Positions 27,301 to 36,439 of a stretch of DNA of 64,000 bases are shown piece after piece (the first letter of the stretch is position 1; the number at the start of each line of letters is the position of its first letter). The stretch spans positions 1 through 64,000 of the forward strand of contig JALCBJ010000010.1 in assembly GCA_028066595.1 (NCBI GenBank), written 5' to 3'. Under the pieces are notes generated by a model. It was not told where the DNA came from. It did not search any database and was given only the letters and a program-made list of their open reading frames with translations. The stretch comes from Thermoanaerobaculia bacterium. Its GTDB lineage: Bacteria > Acidobacteriota > Thermoanaerobaculia > Multivoradales > J023. The position numbers and the translations under genes were made by a program.

Positions 27301-27598
27301 CATTCTGATGACGGCCGTGACCACCATCGTTGGGCTCCTGCCCATGGTGGCGCCCATCCTTTTCCCCAGCATCTTCGGGCCCCTGGAGGGCCGATCCGCC
27401 ACCTGGGCACCGGTCGGTCTCGTCATCCTGGGTGGTCTGACGACCTCTACTTTTCTGACTCTCCTCGTGGTACCGACCGTCTACTCGGTCGTCGATGACG
27501 TCGGCGTCTTCTGCCGACGGGTCCTTGCCCACCTGGCGTACCGCCGACCATCTCCAGCGGCCGAGTCACCGACTCCGCTATCGGACTCTTCAACCTGA
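24332..27598 (+). CDS. RND efflux transporter permease (first of two)
   Basis: This ~1088-aa inner-membrane protein is an RND-superfamily (HAE1-like) proton-driven exporter subunit. It has the first membrane helix (VTMAMLLAGVLVMGWLSV), two large periplasmic domains and twelve expected helices. Helix 4 and nearby contain VVSLMGLVIALGMLVDNSIVVIES, and the C-terminal half contains GLIVLIGVVVNNAIVLVDHINRLR. It would form a tripartite pump with the adaptor encoded at 27746 and an outer-membrane channel that is not encoded here. The ATG at 24332 is preferred; an in-frame GTG at 24284 would add 16 residues. The interval 24024-24331 before it contains only the hairpin at 24038 and no gene. Confidence 0.92.
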   Translation: MEPHNDTTADGTALDGGQPSLGGGAVVDTAGDGANPIVRFAVERRVTMAMLLAGVLVMGWLSVTRLPLEFLPTISSSNVWVSAPYPASSPEEVERRIVRPLEDAMGTLENVDRMSATASSGEGNVSVEFADGTDMDQAIVEVRDRVDRVRHRLPDDLERINIRRFQTSDLPILRFHLSSDWPNDDLLDFTERVMRPRLERRAGVAQVQVRGLQTRQIQIRLDPARMAAHGIDVRQLQSTLRQSHLDLSAGHVDTAGRRWQLRVLGQLKTLDDLSGLPVLGAEGGIRLGDVADVELGYPEQNSFNFLNGSEALQIRVYKASDANLLDVIEGVKEELALLAADPRWAGHHARIYADASADVKKGLAQLRNAGLVGGGLAIFAVFFFLRRFRTTLLVGIAVPVSVVCTFVLMFLLRQTTDVQITLNVVSLMGLVIALGMLVDNSIVVIESIYRRIEIFGEDARSAALRGASDVALPILASTATTLCVFIPVIFLRSQGGFFGRYIVEIGTTVCIVMVASLLVALTVVPMVAARLLGSERPTTLRFFQWMSEVYGRVLGATLRFRFVFLVLALGILWGSWTLFMGIERTFMGRTQERQLTINVDTPRNYSLHQTQALFDEVREVLLAHKEDLDMADLTSSYVATGGRLRGRSNSRSFDLYLVDESEAELTTGEVRDKVRALLPRKAGVEFKLTQERRNGPGSNLEVELSGDEMSVLELLGRDVASQMERIEGLKDVDLSLESGEEQLLVEADRDRLALAGLSTESVARTVQTALSDRPVSYVATDDREVEIVMSYEGPESATLRELRNVEVHGDGGAVPLDTLATFRSTPGPRSIERENRRAKIHISADASDPMAMGMAMRGVGSILGQTSFPAGYSWSFGRWTRRGQQDEEGAAFTLLFAMLLVYLLMASLFESFGHPLSIMMSVPFAFVGVGVVMRLAGQPRDTYTELGLIVLIGVVVNNAIVLVDHINRLRREGLDRTRAIRQGGRDRLRAILMTAVTTIVGLLPMVAPILFPSIFGPLEGRSATWAPVGLVILGGLTTSTFLTLLVVPTVYSVVDDVGVFCRRVLAHLAYRRPSPAAESPTPLSDSST

Positions 27599-27745
27599 TC
27601 GCTTCGTCCTTGCAGGCTCCAGCGACGACTGCTCGGTAGAGCGACCGTCTCGAGCCATCTTCCCGTCTTCCGCTGCCCGAGGCAGGAAATGAGTCTGCTG
27701 CCGATCCCTTTCGCCAACGCCTAGTTCGCGCACTTTGGAGCCGCC

Positions 27746-29248
27746 ATGCTGTCTGTCCCTCAGTTGTTTCGACTGTCGATTCGCTCGACGCTCTTTGCCG
27801 TCGGTGCGCTCTTGGTATTCGGGTTGGCATTCCTCTCGGCATGCGGAAAGTCCGACGCGGAATCAGACTCGTCCGGTACGCAGGCGCGGAGTGGTCGTTC
27901 TAGCGACGGCCGCAGCTCCGTACCGGGCCGCGGTGGCCGTGGCGGCCCGCCCGGGCGGCCGGGTCGCTCGGCCGACATGGCGGGTGACACTTCGGTCCGG
28001 GGTGTTCCAGTGGAGCTTCGCCGCGTGGAGCGGCGGCCGATCGCGTTGTTCTTCGAGACCCAGGGAACTCTGGAGGCAGAGAACGAGGTCGATCTCACCG
28101 CGCGTCTGGGCGGGCCGGTGCTGGAGTTGCACGCCGAGCAGGGCGAGCGGGTGCGGCAAGGCGAGCTGCTGGCCAAGATCGATGACCGTGAGATCAAAGC
28201 GCAGCTCGACGTGGCCGAGGTCCGCCTTTCCGAAGCCAAGCAGTCCTATGAGCGTGTCCGCAAGCTACACGAACAAGACTTGATCAGTCGGGACGCCTAC
28301 GATCAGGCCCTGGCGAGCTACGAAGCTGCGCAGGGGGAGCGGGAACGGCTGGCAGTGCAGCTCGAGTACACCCGCATCACGGCACCCTTCGACGGCCTGG
28401 TAGCCGAGCGGTACGTGCGGCTTGCCCAGATGGTGCAGAACGGTTCTCAGCTCTTCCGTCTGGTGGACTTCGACCCCCTATTGGTGCCGATCCGTGTCCC
28501 CGAGCGTGAGTTGCCGCGACTGCGGCTCGGACAGCAGGCCGAGTTGCGCGTGGAGGCCTATGGCGAGCGCCGATTCGGCGCCGAGGTTCTCCGCATGTCG
28601 CCGGTGGTGGATCCTGCGTCGGGCACCGTGGAGGTGACGTTGGAGGTGAACGGTGAAGCCGTTCTTCGCCCCGGCATGTTTGCCTCCGTCTTCTTGGAGA
28701 TGGATCGGCGCTCTGACGCCTTGGTAGTTCCCAAGGCGGCTTTGGCGTTGGACAGCCTCGGGAGCACGATGTACGTGGTTCGGGATGGCGCAGCACAGCG
28801 ACGCGATCTGACGATCGGGTTCCGCAACGACGATTTGCTGGAAGTCGTGGAGGGTGTCGAAGCCGGTGAGATGGTCGTCATCGTGGGCCAGGACGGGTTG
28901 GCCGATGGTACGCCGGTAGATGTCATCGAGGCTCAGACCTTGGACGGCGAGCCTGTGGAGGGATTCCAATCCACTGACGCGGAAGCCGCGGTCGAAGACA
29001 GATTCGCCTCTGGATCCGATCAGCCGGGCGCAGCGGGGCGCCCACCCGGCGGACCCGGTGGCGGCGGGCGCGGCGGGGGCGTTCCGGAATGGCTTCGGGA
29101 TCTCGATTGGAACGACGAGACACAGGTCGATCGTCTGCGGGCGTGGATGCGAGAGCGCGGGCTGTCGGACTCCGAGATCGATCAGCGTATCGAGCGAATG
29201 AAGCAGCGTTTCGCTGATGGTGAAGGAACGGGCGGGGGCGGTCGATGA
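27746..29248 (+). CDS. RND efflux periplasmic adaptor lipoprotein (MFP)
   Basis: The 500-aa product is a membrane fusion protein linking an RND permease to an outer-membrane channel. It has a lipobox (FLSAC, lipidated Cys33), a Gly/Arg/Ser-rich linker (residues ~45-80) and a lipoyl-like half (GPVLELHAEQGERVRQGELLAKID). An alpha-hairpin follows (QSYERVRKLHEQDLISRDAY), then the second lipoyl half (LEYTRITAPFDGLVAERYV) and a beta-barrel domain (PASGTVEVTLEV). An unusual ~90-residue tail is Gly-rich and ends in a helical DSEIDQRIERMKQRF segment. Start ATG follows GGAG. The stop overlaps the next permease gene (ATGA). Confidence 0.92.
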   Translation: MLSVPQLFRLSIRSTLFAVGALLVFGLAFLSACGKSDAESDSSGTQARSGRSSDGRSSVPGRGGRGGPPGRPGRSADMAGDTSVRGVPVELRRVERRPIALFFETQGTLEAENEVDLTARLGGPVLELHAEQGERVRQGELLAKIDDREIKAQLDVAEVRLSEAKQSYERVRKLHEQDLISRDAYDQALASYEAAQGERERLAVQLEYTRITAPFDGLVAERYVRLAQMVQNGSQLFRLVDFDPLLVPIRVPERELPRLRLGQQAELRVEAYGERRFGAEVLRMSPVVDPASGTVEVTLEVNGEAVLRPGMFASVFLEMDRRSDALVVPKAALALDSLGSTMYVVRDGAAQRRDLTIGFRNDDLLEVVEGVEAGEMVVIVGQDGLADGTPVDVIEAQTLDGEPVEGFQSTDAEAAVEDRFASGSDQPGAAGRPPGGPGGGGRGGGVPEWLRDLDWNDETQVDRLRAWMRERGLSDSEIDQRIERMKQRFADGEGTGGGGR

Positions 29249-32200
29249 CGGAGACAGAGCCAGACTCCGGCTCTGATTCCGCCGTCGGGTCGGCCCGGGA
29301 GCCCGGTATCCGTCCCGTAGAGAGCCGCCGGGAACGATCGGCTCTCGTGGAGCTGGCCATTTCCCGGCCGGTGACCGTTTTCATCGGCGCCGTGGCGGCC
29401 ATCGTATTCGGGTGGGTCGCGTTTCGGCAGCTGGCGACCGATCTGCTTCCCGACGTTACCTACCCGTCCCTGACGATCCGGACCGAGCTTCCCGGCGCAG
29501 CCCCGGTGGAGGTAGAGACCCTGATCACCCGGCCGGTGGAAGACGCCGTCGGCGTGGTGGGCAATCTCGTGCGTGTGGAGTCGAGCTCCCGACCGGAAAT
29601 CAGCGAAGTGACCCTGGAATTCGCCTGGGGCACGTCCATGGACTTCGCCGCCCTCGACGTGCGCGAGCGCCTCGACGTGGTGAGATTGCCCCAAGACTCC
29701 GACCCGCCGGTGCTGCTGCGCTACGACCCGTCGCTAGACCCCATCCTGCGCCTGGCGGTCGCGAGCGATGGCGAGGACCCGACCGACGATCTGGTGCGCT
29801 TGCGCCTCGTAGCGGAAGAACGGGTCAAGCGACCTCTGGAGCGTCTGGAAGGCGTGGCGGCGGTGGAGGTTCAGGGCGGCCTAGAAGAAGAAATTCAGGT
29901 CGAGGTCGACGAGCGGGCTCTGGCCAACTACGGCTTGTCGGTAGAGCTCCTCAGCCAGCGCTTGACGCAGGAGAACGTGGACATCACCGGCGGCGAGCTG
30001 CGTGACGGGCAGAGCCGTTTCCTCGTGCGAACCGTGGGCGAGATGTTCCACACCGAGGAGCTGGGGCGAATCGTCCTACGCCGCATAGAGCCGAGAAACA
30101 CTGGAGGGACCAGCCCGTCGGAAGCCGCGGTCGTACGTCTCGAGGACGTGGCTTCGATTCGTCGGGGTAGCGAGGAACGCGAGATCGTCACCCGACTCGA
30201 TGGTCGGGAGGCGGTGGAGGTCGGCATCTACAAGGCGGGTGGCACCAACACGGTGACGGTTTCGAAGGCAGTTCACGACCGTCTGGATCAGGTGCGTGCC
30301 GAGCTGCGTGAGCTGAACCCGGACTTGCGTATCGAAGTCGTCAGCGATCAGGCGCGATATATCGAGAGTGCGGTCCGCGAGGTGCTGGAGACAGCGGCAT
30401 ATGGAGGTCTGCTTGCGGTCCTCGTGCTGTTTCTGTTTCTCCGCAGCTGGAAGGCGACGGCGATCATCGGTGCCGCCATACCCATTTCGGTCGTGGCGAC
30501 ATTCTTCTTGATGTACGTCGGTGATATCTCGCTCAACATCATGTCCCTGGGTGGGTTGACCCTGGGCATCGGTTTGTTGGTCGACAACGCCATCGTCGTG
30601 TTGGAGTCGATGGCGAAGAGACGCGAGGAAGGGCTCGACGATGACGACGCGGCCCGCGATGGGGCCTCCAAAGTGGCCCGAGCGATTGCCGCTTCGACCT
30701 TCACCAGCATCTGCGTGTTCCTGCCGATCATCTTCGTCGAGGGAGTGGCGGCTCAGTTCTTCGCCGATCAGGCCCTTACGGTGACCTTCTCCCTCCTGGT
30801 GTCGCTGCTGGTGGCATTGACGGTGATTCCGATGCTGGCTTCGCGCAGGGCACCTGGTGTCGAAGAGGTAGGAGGTTCCGGGCAGTCGGCCTCCAGTGAG
30901 CCGGCATCGGTCCGTTGGACGGTCGCGTCGTTGACCGTCTTGGGTCGGGTGCTCGGAATGCTGTGGATTCCGATCGCCTGGCTCTTGGACCGCCCGGCCG
31001 TTCTTTTTCAGCGCGTATTCGACCGCGTCGCGAAGGCCTACGGTCAGCTGTTGCGGGCTTCGCTGCACCGGCCTTACATCGTCGTTCTGATCGCGGCGCT
31101 GGTGTTCGGCGCCAGTCTGTTCTTGTACCGCGACCTGGGGCGAGAGTTGGTCCCCGAGCTGGTGCAGGGCGAGTTCTTCGCCGACGTGCAACTCGAGCCC
31201 GGCACCCATCTGGAGGTGACCCAGCGGCGCCTCGCCGGACTGGAGAAACGAGCGCTGGCTCTCGATGGCGTGGCCCATGTCTATTCGGTGGCGGGAGCGA
31301 GCCGAGAGCAGGGTGGTCAGGCCGGGGAAAATCGCGAGCACCGCGGTCAGATCACGCTGACGGTGGCCGAGCCGTTCTCCCGACAAAAGGAAGAAGATCT
31401 TCTGTCGCAGATGCGGGAGATCGTTGCCGACGATTCCCAGCTGGAGGCACGCTTCGGCCGCCCTTCGTACTTCAGCTTCCAGAAGCCCATCGAGATCGAG
31501 CTACGGGGCTTTCACCTCAAGTTGCTGCGCCGTCTTTCCGACGAATTGGTTACGGCACTCGAGACGGCGCCGGGGATCACTGACGTAGAGTCCACCGCCG
31601 AAGGTGGCGCGCCGGAGTTGCAGGTGCGCTTCGATCGAGATCGCTTGTCGGCCTACGGCTTGACCTTGCAGCAGGTAGCTCAGGTCCTGCGTACGAAGGT
31701 TGAGGGCGACATCGCGTCTGAGATCCAGCGCCAGGACCGGACCATCGGCATCCGTGTCCGCACCGAGGAGCGATTCAGAAACAGCGCGCGTTCGCTGCGC
31801 CAGCTGGTGGTGCACCAACAGGACGGCATCGCGATTCCTTTGATGCAGGTAGCCGAGGTGACAGAGGCGGAAGGTCCGGCGGAGATCCGGCGCGTAGATG
31901 GAGAGCGAGCTGCTCTCATCACCGCCAATCTCGAAGGAGTGGACCTCGCCAGCGCGGAACGGACCATCCGGGAAGCCGTGGAGAGTTTGGGCCTGCCGAC
32001 GGGCTTCGACTGGCGCCTCGGCGGCCAGCAGCGGGAGATGGAGCAGTCCTTCGATTCGATGAAGTTGGCCTTGTCTCTTGCTGTATTCCTGGTCTATCTC
32101 GTGATGGCGTCTCAGTTCGAGAGTCTGCTGCACCCGCTGGTGATCCTGGGTAGCGTTCCGCTTTCCTTGGTGGGCGTTCTGGGAACTCTATGGCTCTTCG

Positions 32201-32535
32201 ACATCCGGCTTTCTGTCGTCGTGTTGATCGGCGTGGTCCTCTTGGCGGGCATCGTGGTGAACAACGCCATCCTGCTCGTCGACACGGCGAACCGCCTGCG
32301 CAGGGAAGGCCTGGCGCGCTTCGAGGCCATCCATACGGCAGGCACTCTGCGCCTCCGGCCCATCCTCATGACCACCGCCACGACCTGTCTGGGTCTCCTG
32401 CCCATGGCCATCGGACTGGGTGAGGGCGCCGAGCTCCGCGCACCCATGGCCATGACCGTCATCGGTGGGCTGCTGGTCTCGACGCTACTCACCTTGGTGG
32501 TGATTCCGTCGGTCTATCGAATCCTGGAACGCTGA
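29245..32535 (+). CDS. RND efflux transporter permease (second of two)
   Basis: A 1096-aa inner-membrane RND permease. The N-terminal helix (RPVTVFIGAVAAIVFGWVAF) is followed by periplasmic porter domains. The helix-4 region reads LGGLTLGIGLLVDNAIVVLESMAKRREEG, and the C-terminal region has VVLIGVVLLAGIVVNNAILLVDTANRLR. It begins 4 bp inside the end of the adaptor gene, so it is translationally coupled to it. With the related but clearly different permease upstream, the pump may use a heteromeric permease as in MdtBC, or the adaptor may serve two pumps. No substrate can be named. Confidence 0.92.
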   Translation: MTETEPDSGSDSAVGSAREPGIRPVESRRERSALVELAISRPVTVFIGAVAAIVFGWVAFRQLATDLLPDVTYPSLTIRTELPGAAPVEVETLITRPVEDAVGVVGNLVRVESSSRPEISEVTLEFAWGTSMDFAALDVRERLDVVRLPQDSDPPVLLRYDPSLDPILRLAVASDGEDPTDDLVRLRLVAEERVKRPLERLEGVAAVEVQGGLEEEIQVEVDERALANYGLSVELLSQRLTQENVDITGGELRDGQSRFLVRTVGEMFHTEELGRIVLRRIEPRNTGGTSPSEAAVVRLEDVASIRRGSEEREIVTRLDGREAVEVGIYKAGGTNTVTVSKAVHDRLDQVRAELRELNPDLRIEVVSDQARYIESAVREVLETAAYGGLLAVLVLFLFLRSWKATAIIGAAIPISVVATFFLMYVGDISLNIMSLGGLTLGIGLLVDNAIVVLESMAKRREEGLDDDDAARDGASKVARAIAASTFTSICVFLPIIFVEGVAAQFFADQALTVTFSLLVSLLVALTVIPMLASRRAPGVEEVGGSGQSASSEPASVRWTVASLTVLGRVLGMLWIPIAWLLDRPAVLFQRVFDRVAKAYGQLLRASLHRPYIVVLIAALVFGASLFLYRDLGRELVPELVQGEFFADVQLEPGTHLEVTQRRLAGLEKRALALDGVAHVYSVAGASREQGGQAGENREHRGQITLTVAEPFSRQKEEDLLSQMREIVADDSQLEARFGRPSYFSFQKPIEIELRGFHLKLLRRLSDELVTALETAPGITDVESTAEGGAPELQVRFDRDRLSAYGLTLQQVAQVLRTKVEGDIASEIQRQDRTIGIRVRTEERFRNSARSLRQLVVHQQDGIAIPLMQVAEVTEAEGPAEIRRVDGERAALITANLEGVDLASAERTIREAVESLGLPTGFDWRLGGQQREMEQSFDSMKLALSLAVFLVYLVMASQFESLLHPLVILGSVPLSLVGVLGTLWLFDIRLSVVVLIGVVLLAGIVVNNAILLVDTANRLRREGLARFEAIHTAGTLRLRPILMTTATTCLGLLPMAIGLGEGAELRAPMAMTVIGGLLVSTLLTLVVIPSVYRILER

Positions 32536-32585
32536 GTCAGGCCGATGGTAGTGCCGTGATCGGCCCTATTTTTGTTCCGTCCGCA

Positions 32586-33989
32586 TCACTCGACGAAGCT
32601 GCGTAGCTCGCCGAGCACGGGGTCTTCGCTGCCTGGGCCCACGTGCACCATGAAGCTCTCGTCGTCGTAGTGGTAGTCGTGGCTGGAGAGCTTCCAATAG
32701 AGGATTCCTCCGAGAAACGGATCGTCGAGTCGCTGGTGCGCTTCGCGAAGAGCACGGACGGCCAGGGCGCGTTCCCAGAAGCGCTGGGGCTGGTCGCGCC
32801 AAACGACCACGTACTCTCGCATCTCGCCCTCGGAGCCGTCGGGATTCGTCGTCGGCTGGTAGATCAACGAGAACCCTTCGTCGGCCCACGGACGCAGGGT
32901 GGACTTGGCACGGTAGGTGTAGCCCATTTCGGTGAAGATGACCGGCTGATCGGTGATCCGCTGCTCTTCTCGGAAGGTGGCGATGCGTCCCAGGACGTCC
33001 TGCCAGCCGGCTTCGAGGAGGGGATACAGAGTCTCGGGACTTTCTTCGTCTAGCACTTCGCTGCGCAACTCGAAATAGGCATTGACACCCATGACGTCGA
33101 GGGCGTCCCAGAAACCCACGAGATGGTACTGATCGAAGTTGGCTGCGTATCCGATGGGACCTGAATAGACCTCGCGAACCTTGCCGATGAGCTCGCGCCA
33201 GTGGCTATCCAGACGGGCTCGGTGAGCATTGACTTCTTGCAGAGATATTCGACCCGTGGCTCCGGAACCGGTAACCGAGCGAGCCCAGCCTTGCTCGATC
33301 GCGATGCGCGCGTCGATGTACTCCTCTACGGACGCATAGCCCTCGCTCTCGGGCAACGTCAAGTGGCGTTCGGCGATCAGCTCTTGCTGTGCCAGTACTT
33401 GTTCGCGCCGATCCTCCTGTTTCTCGGCATTGAGGTAGTACTCCTCCAAAGGCGGTGGCTCGACAGCGGGAATCGTTGTGGCCAGGGCGTTCATTTCCGA
33501 CCCGATGACGAAAAGACCGACACCCTCCTCCTCGGCGATGCGTGCCCAGCGGAGCACGAAACGGCCGTACTGCTCGAACCAGGATGCAAGCATTTCATCG
33601 GTTTTCGGACGAATCATCCCGTGCCACAGAAACGCGTTGCGCTCGAAGGCGTGATCCAACGCTACGCGGCAGATGAAGACAGTGGTCAGGCCCTGCTCCC
33701 CGGCACCCCGCATTTCTTTCATCACCCACGGTTCGTCTTCGTCCCACCAGAGATGATCCGTGTCCCAGTCGCCCTGCATAGCGTAGTCGGTGAGCTGGAC
33801 GGAGTTCATACCCTGGGCTTTCAGGTTCTCGAACCAGCGAGCATGTTCCGCCTCGTTGACCTGTATGCCGCCGAGAACGAAATCAGGGCGTGGTATTCGA
33901 TCTGCGGCCGATCCGTCGCGGCACGCCCCCATGATCAGGGCCAACGATGTGAGAAAGAGAAAGCAAAGGAACGAACGATAGAAGTGCAT
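32586..33989 (-). CDS. GH113-like TIM-barrel glycosidase lipoprotein
   Basis: The 467-aa protein has a lipoprotein signal ending in LIMGAC and a TIM-barrel-like body. It starts with GIQVNEAEHARWFENLKAQGMNSVQL. Later strands contain FVIGSEMNALA and QPVIFTEMGYTYR, which place two glutamates where GH113 (beta-mannanase-type, clan A) enzymes have acid/base and nucleophile. DVMGVNAYFEL fits the strand before the nucleophile. A long helical insertion (EEYYLNAEKQEDRREQVLAQ) lies between the two glutamates. It would act on a glycan in the periplasm or at the surface. It is convergent with the RND operon and divergent from the lipoprotein gene at 34134. Confidence 0.65.
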   Translation of the reverse strand: MHFYRSFLCFLFLTSLALIMGACRDGSAADRIPRPDFVLGGIQVNEAEHARWFENLKAQGMNSVQLTDYAMQGDWDTDHLWWDEDEPWVMKEMRGAGEQGLTTVFICRVALDHAFERNAFLWHGMIRPKTDEMLASWFEQYGRFVLRWARIAEEEGVGLFVIGSEMNALATTIPAVEPPPLEEYYLNAEKQEDRREQVLAQQELIAERHLTLPESEGYASVEEYIDARIAIEQGWARSVTGSGATGRISLQEVNAHRARLDSHWRELIGKVREVYSGPIGYAANFDQYHLVGFWDALDVMGVNAYFELRSEVLDEESPETLYPLLEAGWQDVLGRIATFREEQRITDQPVIFTEMGYTYRAKSTLRPWADEGFSLIYQPTTNPDGSEGEMREYVVVWRDQPQRFWERALAVRALREAHQRLDDPFLGGILYWKLSSHDYHYDDESFMVHVGPGSEDPVLGELRSFVE

Positions 33990-34133
33990 GAAGAAGAGTC
34001 CGTGGGGCGGATCGGGTTGGTTTCAACCCAGGTGCCACTGGTCAACCGTCCGAACGGCCGGTAGTATGTGAACGTCTGTATTCCAGACGACATTCTTTTT
34101 TCTTTGGTCACGCTCTTTCTGGGACGATTCAGT

Positions 34134-35360
34134 ATGTTCTCTCGGTACCTGGTTTGGCCGCTCTCGCATGAGGTCACGAACGTCGCGAGAAGCGAAGCGA
34201 CGATATCGCGGTCCGGTCTGCGTCGTCTGTCGATCCTGTCTCTCGTGGCGGCTGTGGGCTGCGCCGTCCTCGTGGGCGGCTGTGGAAGGGCCGGCGCCGC
34301 CGCAGCGGAGCTATCGGCGCAGGAGGTAGCGGAGCTCAGAGCCGCCGAGAGATCGGAGACCGTGCTCTCGAAGGTATTTCGTGTCGACCAGAAGTACCGT
34401 TCGATGATGGGGCCCCACGAAATCGTCGAGCTGCAGCTGGGATCTGATCTGTCCGAGGGCTCGGACGACATTCTGTGGATCACCGGCTACCGAGCCGAGA
34501 TGGTTTCGGCCGACGGGAAGAGACCGATGCCGCAGGAGTTCATGTGTCACTCCAACCTCGATATCGACGTCGCCTCCCATCAGGAAACTCTCGACGTCGA
34601 TATCTCTTTCAGCCCGCGGCTCTTTACCCTGTCCCAGGGGCAGCTGGAGATCGACTTCCCGTCCGGATACGGGATCCCGGTGCATCGTCGCGAGACGATG
34701 GCACTCACCACCCAGGTACTGAACCTCAACCACGACGCTCCCAAGATCGACGTTCGACATCGAGTGACCGTGACCTACGTTCCGGACAGCGCTACCGCCG
34801 GGCGCATGCGGGCGTTGCAGCCCGTGGCCGCCTACGGGCTGGCGCTGACCGAGGGCGAGTCGGGGCACTTCGGCGTAGAAGCACCCGAGGAAGAGGTTCA
34901 CGGCCCGGGTTGTTTGGTGGAGCAGCCGGCGTCGGACCATTCCTACGAAGACGGGTTGGGTCGTGTATTCACAGGCCACTGGCAGGTTCCGCCGGGTCGT
35001 CAGGAGAACCGGACCCTGGTGACGCATCTGATGAACGTTCCCTACGAGACGGAGATGCACTACGTGGCGGTTCATCTCCATCCCTTCGCCGAATCGTTGG
35101 AACTTCGCGATCTCACGGCCGACAAGGTTTTGTTCCGAGCGGAAGCCTCCCAGTTCCCCGGAAAGATCGGACTCGCCGAGGTCGACCACTTTTCCGACCC
35201 GGACGGTGTGCTGGTCTACCCGGACCATGAGTACGAGCTGGTGAGCGTCTATCGCAACACGTCGGGCGAGACTCAAGACTCGATGGCAGTGATGTATATC
35301 TACCTGAGAGATCGCCGAGTGGAGGAGCGAATCGCCGAGCTCCGAGGCCGCGGCGTATGA
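34134..35360 (+). CDS. Lipoprotein possibly related to type II copper monooxygenases
   Basis: The 408-aa product has a long N-terminus, a hydrophobic segment and a lipobox-like GGC (Cys50). The first domain has EFMCHSNLDID and a His-containing LTTQVLNLNHD strand. The second has VAVHLHPF and, near the end, SVYRNTSGETQDSMAVMYIYL. The H-x-H followed ~75 residues later by a Met in a strand resembles the CuM site (His, His, Met) of peptidylglycine alpha-hydroxylating and dopamine monooxygenases. I offer this as a weak fold-level suggestion; the CuH-site histidines are not clearly conserved. The start at 34134 is preferred over an in-frame ATG at 34068. It overlaps the kinase gene by 4 bp (ATGA). 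Confidence 0.5.
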   Translation: MFSRYLVWPLSHEVTNVARSEATISRSGLRRLSILSLVAAVGCAVLVGGCGRAGAAAAELSAQEVAELRAAERSETVLSKVFRVDQKYRSMMGPHEIVELQLGSDLSEGSDDILWITGYRAEMVSADGKRPMPQEFMCHSNLDIDVASHQETLDVDISFSPRLFTLSQGQLEIDFPSGYGIPVHRRETMALTTQVLNLNHDAPKIDVRHRVTVTYVPDSATAGRMRALQPVAAYGLALTEGESGHFGVEAPEEEVHGPGCLVEQPASDHSYEDGLGRVFTGHWQVPPGRQENRTLVTHLMNVPYETEMHYVAVHLHPFAESLELRDLTADKVLFRAEASQFPGKIGLAEVDHFSDPDGVLVYPDHEYELVSVYRNTSGETQDSMAVMYIYLRDRRVEERIAELRGRGV

Positions 35361-36397
35361 GCCGGGACGACGGTCCGAGGGCTGCCACCTATTCTGAAGG
35401 GAGCCTGGTCGACGGTCGGTTCCGCATCGTGGCGCTGCTGGGGAGAGGTGGCCTCAGCGAGGTGTATCGGGCGGTCGTAACAGAGCCGTCCGGAAGTCTG
35501 CACGGCGGCGAGGAAGTGGCCCTGAAGATCGTAATGCCCGAGCTCCTGGGTAGCGACAAGGCCATCTCTCGATTCAAGAGGGAGATGCGGTGGACCCAGC
35601 GCATCGACCACCCGAACGTCATTTCGGTCAAGGACTTCGTGTTGTTGTCCCATGACGGCACGGAGCTTCCTTGCCTCGTGATGGAGCTGTTGGAAGGCGA
35701 GAGTCTGGTGGAGTACCTGGAGCGCCGCGGGGTGATGTCGGGTGAGGAAGCGAAGCCGATCGTCTGTCAGATGGCTGCCGCTCTCGACGCCGCGCATCGG
35801 GCGGGCATCGTGCACCGGGACCTCAAGCCGGCCAACGTGATCTTGGTTCCCCGCACGGCCGACGACGTGCCGCGGGTCGTGTTGACCGATTTCGGCGTGG
35901 CGCGGGAAGACAAGAGCACCGACCTACGGGACGACTCCCAGTCGTTGACCGCATCGAACGTGATCCTCGGTACCCCGGATTATCTGGCCCCGGAACAGCT
36001 GGAGCTCGAGGAGGCGTTGCCGGCGAGCGACCTCTATGCCTTGGGTCTGTGCTTCTACCAGATGGTCACCGGCAGCCTGCCATTCGAAGCCGATTCACCG
36101 CTCGAAGCCGTGTTTCAGCGTGTGCAGAAGGACGCACCGTCTCCTAGTCTCAAGCGTCCCGATCTCGAGGCGAATCTCGAGAAAGTGATCCTGCGCTGCT
36201 TGGCACGCGATCCGGAAGATCGCTACTCCTCGGGAGCCGAGATCATCCGTGATCTCGACGGTCAGAACTCGGGCTATCTGACAGCGATCCCCAGGCGGAG
36301 AGTGGGAACTGAAGTCTGGGTGAGCCTCGCCACGATAGGGATTCTGCTGCTCGTGGCGATCGTTGTAGCCGTGATCTACGCCAGCAAAGGTATGTAG
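35357..36397 (+). CDS. Membrane-anchored Ser/Thr protein kinase
   Basis: A 346-aa Hanks-type kinase. It has the glycine loop LGRGGLSEVYRA (residues 28-39), Lys57 in VALKIV and the catalytic loop HRDLKPAN (Asp155, Asn160). The metal-binding DFG is at 178-180, and GTPDYLAPEQL follows in the activation segment. One C-terminal membrane helix (VSLATIGILLLVAIVVAVIYA) leaves only a few residues outside, so there is no extracellular sensor domain. Its start overlaps the stop of the lipoprotein gene, which points to a shared function, and the K+ channel gene follows 42 bp downstream. Confidence 0.93.
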   Translation: MSRDDGPRAATYSEGSLVDGRFRIVALLGRGGLSEVYRAVVTEPSGSLHGGEEVALKIVMPELLGSDKAISRFKREMRWTQRIDHPNVISVKDFVLLSHDGTELPCLVMELLEGESLVEYLERRGVMSGEEAKPIVCQMAAALDAAHRAGIVHRDLKPANVILVPRTADDVPRVVLTDFGVAREDKSTDLRDDSQSLTASNVILGTPDYLAPEQLELEEALPASDLYALGLCFYQMVTGSLPFEADSPLEAVFQRVQKDAPSPSLKRPDLEANLEKVILRCLARDPEDRYSSGAEIIRDLDGQNSGYLTAIPRRRVGTEVWVSLATIGILLLVAIVVAVIYASKGM

Positions 36398-36439
36398 CAA
36401 AGGCTACAGACACAGGCACGAACGGGGCAACTCGGTGAA

